64,000 nucleotides of DNA. It comes from an uncultured Poribacteria bacterium. GTDB taxonomy: Bacteria; Poribacteria; WGA-4E; WGA-3G. Location of the stretch: NCBI GenBank assembly GCA_951812525.1, contig OX638316.1, positions 3,962,506-4,026,505 on the forward strand, written 5' to 3'. Position 1 is the first letter of the stretch. Every line of letters starts with the position of its first letter. Positions 35,961-46,329 of this stretch are shown here, piece after piece. Position numbers and translations under genes: made by a program. The notes beneath the pieces are model-generated. The model was not told where the DNA came from. It worked only from the letters and a program-made list of their open reading frames with translations, and did not search any database.

Positions 35961-38900
35961 ATGAAAAAGATACAATCTATTATTTTTACACTACTATGGG
36001 TTTCTATCTGCTTACTGCCCACACGAGTCGCAACCGCTCAACTCAAAGCGACACTCGAAGGACATACAGATAATGTCTGGAGCGTAGCATTTAGTCCAAA
36101 CGGTAATATGCTCGCGAGTGCGAGTTGGGACCAAACCGTCCGCCTCTGGAATGTTAACACTGGACGACTCCTGCACACCCTTACTGAACATACGAATGAA
36201 GTCCTGAGCGTAGCCTTCAGTCCAGATGGTAACACGCTTGCAAGTGCGAGTTGGGACGGAACAATCCACTTGTGGAATCCACGCAATGGAAACCTGAAAA
36301 GAACCCTCACTGGACACGCAGGAGGTGTCACATCCGTCGCCTTCAGTCCCGATGGACGGACACTCGCCAGTGGCAGTGCCGATCAGACAGTACGCTTGTG
36401 GAATCCAAACAATGGAAAACTCAAAACAACCCTTATCGGGCATACCAAAACAGTTGATGCTGTGGTGTTTTCTCCGGAGGGAGACATACTTGCCAGTGGG
36501 AGTCGAGACACAACGGTCCGCTTGTGGAATCCAGACGACGGAAAACACATTCAAACACTCAAAGGACATACAGATGAGGTCCTACGGATTGCGTTTTCCT
36601 CAGATGGAGACATACTTGCCAGTGGAAGTCGAGACACAACCATCCGTTTGTGGAATCCCAACACTGGACAACACATAAGCACTCTCGCTGGTCATACAGA
36701 TTGGGTAAATCCAGTAGCATTCAGTCCCGATGGTGCAACGCTTCTTATTGGAGGGCATGGGATTTCCATTTGGGATACACAGACGGGTCAAAACAAGAAG
36801 CCACTTTCTGGAGATATAAGAGGTGCGCTATCTGTCGTCTTCAGCCCAGATGGACAAATGGTTGCCAGTGGAAGTGCGGACAACAAGGTTCGGTTGTGGG
36901 AATTCACTGCTTCTGATTATGAGATTCCTTCAATCACTACAAATGGCATGATCCGATTAGTCTACTTCCTGCCTAACGATCGACCCAACCGACCAGAGAG
37001 AATACCAGCACTTCGGCAAATGATAAAAGATGTCCAGCACATTTTCGCTGACGAGATGGAACGCCACGGATATGGCAGAAAAACCTTTACGCTTGAAACC
37101 GATAAAGACGGTGAATCTGTAGTGCATCATATTGATGGAAAGTTCAAAGAGAATTATTATATTGAATCTCTCATGGATTTTAAAGTCTGGGAAGAACTTC
37201 TTGAACATTTTGATGACTTTCAGCATATTTATTTTGTTGTAGTAGATATAAGTGATGAAACCCATGGTGGCTCCGGTACCGTTAGTTTCTGGCCTACTGA
37301 TGGAAACATTAATCCTCCCTCAACAGGAAAAACTACACTCAGACATAGAAGCGAAACACAAGGGGAAGAAGTTCTTGGAGGTCTTGCCATAATTCCCGCG
37401 TCCGGTAGAGGTTTTGAAAGGCTTGGTCTGGCTCTCCACGAACTTGGACATGCGTTTGGCTTAGATCATGATTTTCGGCGGGCTCGTGACACCGACTATA
37501 TCATGGCTTACGGTAGCCAAAATCGATTGTCTAAGTGTTCTGCCGAGTGGTTATCTGTTAGCCGTTTCTTTAATACCAAGCCCATATCACCTAACACTCC
37601 AGCGGAAATACAACTTCTCTCCATGCAGGCTTATAGTGGCGACACAACAAGTTTCCGTTTTAAAGTAACAGATCCGGATGGACTTCATCAAGCGCAACTG
37701 TTAGTGCCAAGTATTACCCAAGACGGTGGCTGGGGACCCTACAGAATGTTCGATTGTAAACGCTTAAACGGCAAAACGAGCAGCGTTGAATCTGTTGTTA
37801 GAACAGCAGAACTCGCCGATAGAGTTACATTTCAAATTATTGATTTAACCGGTAACATCACCTGGGCAACACTTCCTATCGAGTTGGACACGGCACCGTT
37901 CGCCGAAAACCCCTTAGATATTAACAATGATGGCATTGTGGACATCTCGGATTTAACATCGGTTGCTTCACACTTTGGACAGCGTGGGAAAAATTTGGCG
38001 GATGTCAATGAAGATAAAGTTGTCAATACTGTCGATCTGCTCTTAGTCGCGGCAAGCCTGTCATCTATTCCTCAAAAGGCAGTTGAAACTATTTCTGCCG
38101 CAGATGTTCAGAAATGGCTAAACGATGCCAACCAACTTCGGGTTGAAAATGAGTATCAGCAAAAAGGAATCGTTTTTCTTGAATACCTCTTAGCAGAGAT
38201 AGCCCTACTGTCTAAACCTACACAGACAGTAACAGCTCCCCTTACAGCAATCTTTGATAAACACGCGGATTCAGTCAATTCCGTAGCGTTCAGTCCTGAT
38301 GGTCAAACCCTTGCCACTGCGAGTAGTGATAGAACCATTCGGTTGTGGGACACACGCTCCTCAGAACACAAAACGCTCCTTATAGGACATACAGATATTG
38401 TTAATAGGATCGCGTTCAGTCCCGATGGGCAGACGCTGGCGAGTGCGAGTCCAGATACAACCATACGATTATGGGATACACACACCGGTAAACACAAAAC
38501 ATCGCTCAGGGCACATTCGGGATTCGGATACATCGGTTTTTATTCCGTAGCGTTCAGTCCCGATGGCCAGACACTCGCCACTGGTGGTGATCACGCGAAT
38601 CCTGCCATTCGGTTGTGGAACTTACACAATGAAGAGAATATAAGAACCCTCAAAGGTCATACAGAACGAATCATGTCAGTAGCATTCAGTCCTGACGGCA
38701 GAATCCTTGCCAGTGGAAGCGCGGATAACACCGTCAAGTTGTGGAATCCAAACAACGGACAACTCAAAACAACCCTTACTGGACATACACGGGAGGTTGA
38801 GTCCGTTGCATTTAGCCCAGATGGACAGATACTTGCCAGTGGAAGTTGGGATCGTACAATTCGACTGTGGAATCCAGAAACTGGAAAACTCAAATCAACG

Positions 38901-40331
38901 CTCACAGGCTATACAGATTGGATTAATCCCTTAGCGTTCAGACCAGATGGAGAAATGCTTGCCAGTGGAAGTCAAAATCAGAGAATCCGCCTATGGGATG
39001 CACAGACCGGTGAATATAAAAACACCCTTCAGGAAGGTGCCGGTCATATTATATCTATTGTGTTCAGTCCAGATGGACAGCTGCTTGCGAGTGGCCGAGA
39101 GGATGGAACGGTGCGTCTATGGGAACTTCAGACGTTACTTGAGCAGGACTCTACCTTGACCTTGGGTACTAACAAAATTACCGGTCCGTGGCTCTGGATG
39201 ACCGCTCCAACAGAACCTGGTCGAGGTGGAGCAAATTCCAATAATGTCGATTCTCTTGCTGTTGCCAGTGGTGGTGGTATAACGGAGGCAGATGTCGCAA
39301 CAGACGGTGCCAGAGAAGGTGATGCAGTTGGCAATTATGCGTGGACGCTTGGAGAGATTGCTGAGACCGGTGGTGATAATGTCAATGTCCTGCTCAATCA
39401 CATAGGTATGGCACGAGGAGACGTGAACGACCATTCGTCTTACGCCCTCATCACACTCGAATCTGCCACAGCGCAGTCCGACGTGACCATGAGAGCTGGC
39501 AGCGACGACTCTATTAAAATCTGGCTCAATGGTGAAGTCGTCCATAACAACCCTATCAACCGAGGGGCAGCGGATTATCAGGATAAGTTCACAGTTGATT
39601 TGAAAGAAGGTGATAATCTCCTGCTGGTAAAAGTCAGTGAGCGCGCTGGAGGTTGGAGTATGTTCGTCGGTATTGATGCCGACGTTAACGCTGTCTATAA
39701 ACGTCCACCGGATCCAGTAGTGTCTGAAGATGTCAATAGCGACGGGATCGTGAACATCTTGGACTTGGTGTTCGTGTCATCGAATTTCGGAAAGACAGGA
39801 GAAAATATCGCGGATGTCAACGGCGATGGGATTGTTAATATCGTCGATCTCGTCAAAGTCGCTGGTGCGATGGGTGCGGGAGCGGCTGCGCCTTCAGCAT
39901 TGCCACAGACACTGGAGGGACTCACCGCAGCAGACGTGCGACACTGGCTCACACAAGCACAGCACTTCGGTCTAACCGATGCGACTTCTCAACGCGGTAT
40001 CCTGATGCTTCAGCAGCTTCTATCAGCTCTCGTTCCGAAAGAAACGTCTCTGCTACCGAATTATCCAAACCCATTCAACCCAGAGACGTGGATACCTTAT
40101 CAGCTGTCTGAACCCGCAGCGGTGACATTACACATCTATGCCGTAAACGGCAGATTGATTCGGACATTGGCGTTAGGGCATCAACCTGCGGGAATGTATC
40201 ACAGCAATAACCGTGCGGCGTATTGGGATGGGAGAAATGAAATTGGTGAATCCGTGGCGAGTGGTGTCTATTTCTACACGCTCATCGCAGACGACTTTAC
40301 TGCTACACGGAAGATGCTCATTTTGAAATAG
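35961..40331 (+). CDS. Large secreted protein: two WD40 propellers flanking a metzincin-like protease, dockerin pairs, sorting domain
   Basis: 1456 residues. Signal peptide 1-26. WD40 propeller 1 at ~30-325. A zinc protease domain at ~330-560 has HELGHAFGLDH from H493 (HExxHxxGxxH) and the Met-turn YIMAYG near 515. A beta domain follows, then dockerin-like units (652-702), propeller 2 (756-1067), a beta-sandwich with DDSIKIWLNGEVVHNN and GGWSMFVGIDADV (1069-1248), dockerin units (1255-1307), a short helical linker, and the C-terminal LLPNYPNPFNPETW sorting-type domain (1360-1456). AAGGAG precedes the ATG. Probably a surface or released protease complexed through propellers and Ca2+-binding dockerins. 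The 3' 1.9 kb closely matches 31642-33792, an example of recent duplication. Confidence 0.88.
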   Translation: MKKIQSIIFTLLWVSICLLPTRVATAQLKATLEGHTDNVWSVAFSPNGNMLASASWDQTVRLWNVNTGRLLHTLTEHTNEVLSVAFSPDGNTLASASWDGTIHLWNPRNGNLKRTLTGHAGGVTSVAFSPDGRTLASGSADQTVRLWNPNNGKLKTTLIGHTKTVDAVVFSPEGDILASGSRDTTVRLWNPDDGKHIQTLKGHTDEVLRIAFSSDGDILASGSRDTTIRLWNPNTGQHISTLAGHTDWVNPVAFSPDGATLLIGGHGISIWDTQTGQNKKPLSGDIRGALSVVFSPDGQMVASGSADNKVRLWEFTASDYEIPSITTNGMIRLVYFLPNDRPNRPERIPALRQMIKDVQHIFADEMERHGYGRKTFTLETDKDGESVVHHIDGKFKENYYIESLMDFKVWEELLEHFDDFQHIYFVVVDISDETHGGSGTVSFWPTDGNINPPSTGKTTLRHRSETQGEEVLGGLAIIPASGRGFERLGLALHELGHAFGLDHDFRRARDTDYIMAYGSQNRLSKCSAEWLSVSRFFNTKPISPNTPAEIQLLSMQAYSGDTTSFRFKVTDPDGLHQAQLLVPSITQDGGWGPYRMFDCKRLNGKTSSVESVVRTAELADRVTFQIIDLTGNITWATLPIELDTAPFAENPLDINNDGIVDISDLTSVASHFGQRGKNLADVNEDKVVNTVDLLLVAASLSSIPQKAVETISAADVQKWLNDANQLRVENEYQQKGIVFLEYLLAEIALLSKPTQTVTAPLTAIFDKHADSVNSVAFSPDGQTLATASSDRTIRLWDTRSSEHKTLLIGHTDIVNRIAFSPDGQTLASASPDTTIRLWDTHTGKHKTSLRAHSGFGYIGFYSVAFSPDGQTLATGGDHANPAIRLWNLHNEENIRTLKGHTERIMSVAFSPDGRILASGSADNTVKLWNPNNGQLKTTLTGHTREVESVAFSPDGQILASGSWDRTIRLWNPETGKLKSTLTGYTDWINPLAFRPDGEMLASGSQNQRIRLWDAQTGEYKNTLQEGAGHIISIVFSPDGQLLASGREDGTVRLWELQTLLEQDSTLTLGTNKITGPWLWMTAPTEPGRGGANSNNVDSLAVASGGGITEADVATDGAREGDAVGNYAWTLGEIAETGGDNVNVLLNHIGMARGDVNDHSSYALITLESATAQSDVTMRAGSDDSIKIWLNGEVVHNNPINRGAADYQDKFTVDLKEGDNLLLVKVSERAGGWSMFVGIDADVNAVYKRPPDPVVSEDVNSDGIVNILDLVFVSSNFGKTGENIADVNGDGIVNIVDLVKVAGAMGAGAAAPSALPQTLEGLTAADVRHWLTQAQHFGLTDATSQRGILMLQQLLSALVPKETSLLPNYPNPFNPETWIPYQLSEPAAVTLHIYAVNGRLIRTLALGHQPAGMYHSNNRAAYWDGRNEIGESVASGVYFYTLIADDFTATRKMLILK

Positions 40332-40392
40332 TAGATACAGATTTTCTGGACGCAATATTGCGGACGCTGTTATTAACTCTTGTAATAAGGAC

Positions 40393-40482
40393 AGGACTTA
40401 CGCAAAATCAGAGAATTAAGTCTATCATGACGCAATCGGTGCGGTTAGGAAACCGCACCTACCGGGGAAGTGCGTAAGTCCT
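40393..40482. mobile_element. 90-bp MITE with AGGACTTACGCA ends
   Basis: Perfect 12-bp inverted ends (40393-40404, 40471-40482) and a central hairpin GGTGCGGTT/AACCGCACC (40438-40459). No coding capacity. The ribosome site of the next gene begins 4 bases after its right end. Similar AGGACTTACGC ends are known on transposons elsewhere (from memory). Confidence 0.85.
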
Positions 40483-40499
40483 ATCAAGGAGACGATTCT

Positions 40500-43283
40500 A
40501 TGCGATTTAAACACTTATTTCTTACGATAACTCTCTTGTCAAATCTTTTACTCACCGGTTTCGCACAAGAGCCAATACTACTCGAACATGGCAGTGGGGT
40601 GCGAGCCGTCGCATTTTCCCCTGTGAATGATAATCTTCTCGCAAGTGCTGGCGAAAACAACACAATCAAATTATGGAATTTGCGCAGGGGGACTGCCAGA
40701 ACGCTGAAGGGTCATACCGATGTCGTCAACTCTATCGCATTCTCTCCCAATGGAAGATTACTTGCGAGTGTGAGCCACGACAGAACTATCAAATTATGGA
40801 ATGTTCACAACCAACAAAACATAGCAACACTTCGAGAGGGAACATTGTTTGGCTCCGTTGCCTTTTCTCCAGATGGGAAGCTTCTTGCCACAGCAGGCTG
40901 GATGCATGTAAAACTATGGGACGTAGGGCGTCGGGTAGTGGTAGCAACCCTTCTGCACGACGAGCAGGTGCAAACAGTAGCCTTCTCAGCAGATGGAGAG
41001 TTTCTCGCTGTTGGAGATAGTTCAAGAGAGGGTTCTGGCACCGTGAAAGTCTGGAATATTCAAGAACAGCAGGTTATCGCTACACTGGAGGACGATCTGG
41101 TGTTTGTCCGGTCTGTCACATTTTCGTCAGACGACCGATACTTAGCAAGCTCCCATTACAATGGCGAAGTCAAGGTGTGGAATGTCGCCGATTGGGAACT
41201 TCTGCGCACAATTCCAAGGGCAGGGGACTATGATATTGCGTTCTCTCCCAATGGGAAAATGATCGCTGGCACAGGTAACGGGTCCGTAAATATCTGGTGG
41301 GCTGAAGACGGAACAAACGTTGCCCAACTGACAGGACCCGATGGTTGGCAGCATCCTGTTGATTTTTCGCATGATGGGACCTCCCTTGCTGTGGGTGCTG
41401 AAGACGGAATAGTCCGAATCTGGCGTATTGATACCTCTTTTGCAGACGCTAAAGGTGATACAGTTCAAATTTTACATATTGACACTTACTTCCAAGAGTT
41501 GCCGAGAGCACACTCCGTCAACGGAGATAATATTCCTGAACCTACTCCGCCACCGGCTGTTATTCGTGCCTTTTATGAACTTGATCCGTATTACGAGCAA
41601 TGGATTAATGTTCGAGGACTCCCCGTTATAGCGCCAGCGAAGGTGAATCCTTATGCGGTAAAAGAGGCTGCTTGGCTCATCGAAAAGATGATTGGACACC
41701 GCCCGGATGTGCTGCGCGCCATGGTCAGCAACAAAGCTCGCTTTTCTGTGGTGGCGCACACTGATATAATAACAGAAATCCCTGAGTATCGCGACGTGGG
41801 AACTCCTGATTTTCTTGCGTTTTGGGCACGGGGTGCGGGCGGGAGCGAAGGGGCAACAGTTTCTTCCTCTGAGGAGAACATTCTTGCTTTTCCCGGCGAA
41901 GTACCCCAAGAATACAATGTTCAGATCCATGAATTTGCCCATGGTATACATATCCTCGGATTGAACACCCTTGACCCGACGTTTGAGGAGCGACTCCAGA
42001 TGACGTACGAGGCAGCAATGAAAAAAGGTTTGTGGCAAGGCACCTATGCTTCCTCTGATATACGAGAATACTGGGCTGAAAGCACGCAAGCTTGGTTTCA
42101 CCATAATACTCCTGGCAGTTTCAAGAACCTCGACCCTATCCGTCACACGACGCGGCAGGCATTGAAGCTGTATGACCCGGAGCTGGCGGCATTACTCGCT
42201 GAAGTCTATGGGGATCGTCAATGGCGATACACTCCTCTCGAAACTCGAACCCATCTACCGCATCTTCAAGGATTCAATCCACAGGATTCTCCCATCTTTG
42301 AAGGCTGGTCTGAGTTGGAAGACACCTATCGACAATTGAAGAACCCAAACAGTGATGGCAACGGCGCGTGGGCAAATTTGAAATTGTTTGATCCAAACCA
42401 ACTTTCGCATCTTACAAAATCAAGTGTTCTGGGAGACCAAACGACGTTTGTTTGTGTGAACCTTTCCCAAGCGGATGTCTTACTATATAGGGTATATCCC
42501 GATGGCACAGAAGAATACTGGACCCGCGTTCCTCCCGATACTCTTAGAGTCTCAGGACGCGTCGGAATCAATGAGGTATGGCTCATCAAAGATGCCAATG
42601 ATAGAAATCTCGCTTTATTTCAAACTGTAGAGAAGGCAGGACGCGCATTCATTGGCTCGCCACCTCGGAAGACTGTTGAGGATGTCAACAGCGATGGTAT
42701 CGTGAACATCTTGGACTTGGTATCGGTATCTGCAAACTTCGGACAGACTGGAGAAAATATCGCCGATGTCAACGGCGATGGCATCGTCAATATCGTCGAT
42801 CTCGTCAAAGTCGCTGGTGAGATGGGGACTGGTGCAGCTGCGCCTGCATCACACCCACAGACACTGGAGATACTCACCGCCGCAGATGTGCAACAATGGC
42901 TCACACAGGCACAGCACGCAGATCTCACAGATGCTATTTCTCAACGCGGCATCCTGATGCTTCAGCAGCTTCTGGCATCTCTCATTCCGAAAGAAACATC
43001 GCTACTGCCAAACTATCCAAACCCATTCAACCCAGAAACATGGATCCCATATCAGTTGTCTGAACCCGCAGCGGTGACATTACACATCTATGCCGTAAAC
43101 GGCAGATTGATTCGGACCCTGATGCTCGGACATCAACCTGCGGGAATGTATCAGAGCAAAAATCGAGCGGTATATTGGGATGGTAGAAATCAGGTAGGTG
43201 AACAGGTTGCGAGTGGCGTTTATTTTTATACGCTAACAGCAGGTGATTTCACCGCAACGCGAAAAATGTTGATTCGGAAGTAG
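40500..43283 (+). CDS. Secreted WD40 protein with gluzincin-like protease, dockerin pair, sorting domain
   Basis: 927 residues. Signal peptide 1-22 (ending LTGFAQ). WD40 propeller ~23-320. A second region (~360-600) holds H477-E-F-A-H (IHEFAHGIH) and, 42 residues later, EYWAE (523-527): HExxH plus a downstream Glu, a gluzincin plan resembling M34/anthrax-lethal-factor-like proteases. Next a beta domain (about 645-715), two dockerin-like units (DVNSDGIVNILDL, DVNGDGIVNIVDL) and the NYPNPFNPETW sorting-type domain. The protease type differs from that of the 35961 neighbour although the end modules are almost the same. True start is ATG 40500 with AAGGAG; an in-frame GTG at 40470 lies inside the mobile element. 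Confidence 0.85.
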   Translation: MRFKHLFLTITLLSNLLLTGFAQEPILLEHGSGVRAVAFSPVNDNLLASAGENNTIKLWNLRRGTARTLKGHTDVVNSIAFSPNGRLLASVSHDRTIKLWNVHNQQNIATLREGTLFGSVAFSPDGKLLATAGWMHVKLWDVGRRVVVATLLHDEQVQTVAFSADGEFLAVGDSSREGSGTVKVWNIQEQQVIATLEDDLVFVRSVTFSSDDRYLASSHYNGEVKVWNVADWELLRTIPRAGDYDIAFSPNGKMIAGTGNGSVNIWWAEDGTNVAQLTGPDGWQHPVDFSHDGTSLAVGAEDGIVRIWRIDTSFADAKGDTVQILHIDTYFQELPRAHSVNGDNIPEPTPPPAVIRAFYELDPYYEQWINVRGLPVIAPAKVNPYAVKEAAWLIEKMIGHRPDVLRAMVSNKARFSVVAHTDIITEIPEYRDVGTPDFLAFWARGAGGSEGATVSSSEENILAFPGEVPQEYNVQIHEFAHGIHILGLNTLDPTFEERLQMTYEAAMKKGLWQGTYASSDIREYWAESTQAWFHHNTPGSFKNLDPIRHTTRQALKLYDPELAALLAEVYGDRQWRYTPLETRTHLPHLQGFNPQDSPIFEGWSELEDTYRQLKNPNSDGNGAWANLKLFDPNQLSHLTKSSVLGDQTTFVCVNLSQADVLLYRVYPDGTEEYWTRVPPDTLRVSGRVGINEVWLIKDANDRNLALFQTVEKAGRAFIGSPPRKTVEDVNSDGIVNILDLVSVSANFGQTGENIADVNGDGIVNIVDLVKVAGEMGTGAAAPASHPQTLEILTAADVQQWLTQAQHADLTDAISQRGILMLQQLLASLIPKETSLLPNYPNPFNPETWIPYQLSEPAAVTLHIYAVNGRLIRTLMLGHQPAGMYQSKNRAVYWDGRNQVGEQVASGVYFYTLTAGDFTATRKMLIRK

Positions 43284-43372
43284 GGCTTCAGCGTTGCGAT
43301 CGCCCGGGATCGCAACTATGGGTGGCGCGTTTTCTAACCGTGCCACCTATATAGCATCATTTTTTAACTACC
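43284..43372. repeat. TATAGGTGGC-type hairpin repeat, copy C
   Basis: Begins right after the stop codon. Stem at 43317-43351 (one mismatch), followed by ATCATTTTTTAACTACC as in copy B. Terminator-like placement. Confidence 0.8.
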
Positions 43373-43650
43373 TTTTTAGCCATGACGACTCTATCATAGC
43401 ATCGTCTAAAAATAAATATTCAAAGAAAAGGAGCAGACATTTCACCGTTCCTTTTTGTAGCGGACCGGTGTCCGAAAAGTAATCCCATGCAACTCCGAAG
43501 GTCAGAGCTACTTGTGTAATGAAAAATAACTGCCTTGATATAAAGGTTCTTTGCAGTATAGTCCATACGGTTTCAAGCGGATATGAAAAACGGCTCAAAC
43601 CAAGTTATTACTGAATTCAAGCCGATTTAGAAAATGTATGATATTTGTGC
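43373..43650. other. Intergenic region without a supported gene
   Basis: A minus-strand frame crosses it without a ribosome site. No repeat matched elsewhere in the window. Confidence 0.4.
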
Positions 43651-44346
43651 TTATCGGATGTTTTTGATGCGTCCCCATGTGGTTGTGAGCTTGGCTTTAG
43701 GATCTACGGGAAAACTATCATCGCCGAAGAACTCAATTTCGCCAATTTGAAAATACGCCCCAGCCGGGTTCGATGCGGTGTCAAAAGTCACATGTCGAAA
43801 AAACCGATACCCAGTTTTTTGAACGTCGTAATCTTCCCCTGCCTCAAAAAGGACGACTTGCAGTCGCTGATCCCAAAAACTCTTCCCGTCGTGAGAAAAG
43901 ATGGTCGTAAAATCATCGCCGTCGTTCGACCCCTGAACCTCCCACACTGTAGGATCCCTAGGTGGAACATCGTTCGCTGAAGATACGGTGAAATGGGTCA
44001 ACGCGTACTGCTCCTCAAACTCAGCTGTCACGTGTAGACCTTCTTTCGGAATGCCGCCGCCACGTCCGCAGCACCATTTGTCATTGCTGGGACCAAGGCG
44101 GTTATCAAAGACATTATACGCAAATTCGCCGCCCGCGAATCCGGGTTCATCGTTGGCTGAGAAAATGGCGTTGTAACCGTCATCTGATTCAGGTTCACCA
44201 TCGTCTTCTGGGTCGGTTAGGTCTCCGCCTAGCAGTGATTCCGTTCCTGTTCCCAAGACCTCCTCCGCCTGTGCCATGTCGCTCGTGCTGATAACAAAAC
44301 AGGCTATCATTAACACAATTCCTACTAATACCAACATAATTTTCAT
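43651..44346 (-). CDS. Secreted discoidin-like (F5/8 type C) protein with LTTTWxxIK tail
   Basis: 231 residues. Signal peptide with hydrophobic stretch ending near DMAQAEE. The middle is a discoidin-like beta-sandwich: NVFDNRLGPSNDKWCC, VTAEFEEQYALTHFTVSSAND, PTVWEVQGSNDGDDFTTI, YRFFRHVTF and FQIGEIEFFGD. Such domains bind sugars or lipids. The last residues are KLTTTWGRIKNIR, a tail shared with the LamG protein at 48575, where it is RLTTTWANIKSQ; the tail follows a short linker and may be a sorting signal. ATG at 44346 chosen (AGGAG 10 bases upstream) over a TTG three codons earlier that overlaps the ribosome site. Confidence 0.83.
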   Translation of the reverse strand: MKIMLVLVGIVLMIACFVISTSDMAQAEEVLGTGTESLLGGDLTDPEDDGEPESDDGYNAIFSANDEPGFAGGEFAYNVFDNRLGPSNDKWCCGRGGGIPKEGLHVTAEFEEQYALTHFTVSSANDVPPRDPTVWEVQGSNDGDDFTTIFSHDGKSFWDQRLQVVLFEAGEDYDVQKTGYRFFRHVTFDTASNPAGAYFQIGEIEFFGDDSFPVDPKAKLTTTWGRIKNIR

Positions 44347-44502
44347 GCTGTTCAATCTCCTAAAAAAATGAATCTCACTTTTATGTGAGTTTCCATTTCT
44401 TCTATAACTTTAAAATAGACATATAGAATAACACATACACAACCGCGTTTTCAAGGAAATGAACAGAATCTTTCAAGGCATCGCACACCAAACCCCATTC
44501 AG

Positions 44503-46329
44503 TCACTTCCCGACTACATCCATATTGCCCAGCCACAACCCTTGCATCTCCTCACATGTTTCCAAAAGCACTTCTAACGTTCCTACGGCTTCTATTCTTC
44601 CGTCCTTGAGGACGACAATATTATCGGCGTGTCGTAAGGCAATAGGGCGATGTGACACGACAATGTACGTGCTTGTGGCTAAACTATTTGAATTCGTCTC
44701 CCGTCCTTCAAATACCCGACGCCATAACTTTTGCTCTGTTTCCACATCAAGAGCACTCGAAAGATCGTCAAACACCAATAATTCAGGCGCGCGCACCAAC
44801 ATGCGCGCCGCTGCTGTTCGCTGTCGTTGTCCACCGGAGAGTCTAACACCTCTCGGACCAATCACCGTATCCAGTCCACTTTCAAATGTTTTCAGATCGT
44901 CCTCCATCACTGCTGCCCGGATGGCTGCCTGAAGATCGACATCATCTTCCGGTAGCCCCATCAGGATATTCTCTCGAAGGGTATCGCTGAAAAGTCGTGG
45001 GACTTGCGGAGTGTATGCACAGCGTGGTGGTACGAGGAACGATGCAGCATCCACGATGGGTTTACCATTCCAGTAAATGTTTCCCGTGTCTCGAGGTAGG
45101 TGCCCCAATAGTACCTCCAAAAGCGTCGTTTTACCCGAACCGACGCGTCCGGTGATGACAGTAACTGTCCCGGCTGCTAGGCTGAGGTTGATATTTTCAA
45201 TCCCACGTCCCGTATCTGGGTGATGATAGGTTAACCCTTCGACTTCAAGACGACTTAGATGATGACTTCTGTTTTTGACGATGAAGGGAACGCTGGGAAA
45301 ATTACCGCGTAGGTATACCGGTCCAAGTCTGAGTAGTTTCCCTTGTGTATCATCGGCTGTCAGTTCAGAGAGTCGTTTCAGAGAAACATCAGCCTGCTTG
45401 AATGCTGCCAACAAACGTCCCAGCCAATTGGCAAACCCTAATACCGAAACCTGTCCGAGTGCGATGTAATTAACAAACAGTGCGAAATCACCTACGGTAA
45501 AAACACCGCCTCTCATCATCTCGCCAGCCAATATCAAAATCACACCCATCGCTAAGTTGATTGTTGTCGAATTCATCGAAGTTAGCAATTGGTTGAAAAG
45601 GTTCTCTTTGACCACAGCCTTGCGTCTTACCTCGCTGAGTTCATCAAAGTGATGAACAGCATTCGCCTCGGTGTTTGCCACCTTAATCGCCTGTGCTGCA
45701 CCGAAAAGTTCGCCGAGAAAGCCAGTGACACGACCTGTGGCTTCGCGGTTTATACGTCGATAAGTCTGAATGCGCTGACCCAACCCGTTTGTCAGGACTA
45801 CAATTGCTATCATCGGTAGAAAGGCGAAAAGTGTGATGAACGCATTGACACGCAATAGCACAACCAACGCAATAAGAGCAGATAGCGCGTGCCCACTCAA
45901 TTCAATAATTATTGTGATAGGAGCTACTGCACCTTGTGTATCATCATCAAAACGATTGATGATCTCGCCGGGATTTTCTACAGAATGAATCTCTGCGTCT
46001 TGCAAGAATGATTTGAATAAATTCCTGCGAATTAGTGTTTGAAGTTTACCTTCAAAATAGGCATAGGTTGCAGCGTAGCTCTGTTCAAATATTTGGATAG
46101 TCAGCCGCGTGCCCAAGAAGAGAATCACTAGGGTCCACAGATCGAAACCGACCGGTGTTTCACCCGTCAAGGCGTTAAAGAACTCGCGTATGATTAACCC
46201 AATCAGAAGTGGCAGACCATAATAAGCCAAGGAAAAAATGAAACTGAGACCATACAACATCGGGCTAAAATGTATCAGCCGCCAGAAATAGTGTCCTTTC
46301 TTTTCTGTGTTGAGCGGTAGTGTTTTCAC
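44503..46329 (-). CDS. ABC exporter half, heterodimer partner with degenerate Walker B
   Basis: 608 residues: six membrane helices (20-310) then an ATP-binding domain. Walker [10 protein letters not shown], signature LSGGQ, Walker B LLVFDD with Asp in place of the catalytic Glu, H-loop SHR. The GTG start overlaps the stop of the upstream partner gene by four bases (GTGA), so the two halves are made together. With the partner's weak signature (LSAGE), one composite ATP site is degenerate and the other canonical, as in known heterodimeric exporters such as TM287/288 and BmrCD. Substrate may be a lipid, peptide or drug. Confidence 0.92.
   Translation of the reverse strand: MKTLPLNTEKKGHYFWRLIHFSPMLYGLSFIFSLAYYGLPLLIGLIIREFFNALTGETPVGFDLWTLVILFLGTRLTIQIFEQSYAATYAYFEGKLQTLIRRNLFKSFLQDAEIHSVENPGEIINRFDDDTQGAVAPITIIIELSGHALSALIALVVLLRVNAFITLFAFLPMIAIVVLTNGLGQRIQTYRRINREATGRVTGFLGELFGAAQAIKVANTEANAVHHFDELSEVRRKAVVKENLFNQLLTSMNSTTINLAMGVILILAGEMMRGGVFTVGDFALFVNYIALGQVSVLGFANWLGRLLAAFKQADVSLKRLSELTADDTQGKLLRLGPVYLRGNFPSVPFIVKNRSHHLSRLEVEGLTYHHPDTGRGIENINLSLAAGTVTVITGRVGSGKTTLLEVLLGHLPRDTGNIYWNGKPIVDAASFLVPPRCAYTPQVPRLFSDTLRENILMGLPEDDVDLQAAIRAAVMEDDLKTFESGLDTVIGPRGVRLSGGQRQRTAAARMLVRAPELLVFDDLSSALDVETEQKLWRRVFEGRETNSNSLATSTYIVVSHRPIALRHADNIVVLKDGRIEAVGTLEVLLETCEEMQGLWLGNMDVVGK

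Noticed and set aside
36060-36900. Regular ~126-base direct repeats, considered as a CRISPR or satellite
   Set aside because: They are the 42-residue WD40 blades of the coding frame, not short identical repeats with spacers.
43368-43598. Minus-strand frame in the gap after the WD40 gene
   Set aside because: Starts in the hairpin repeat, no ribosome site, no recognisable features.
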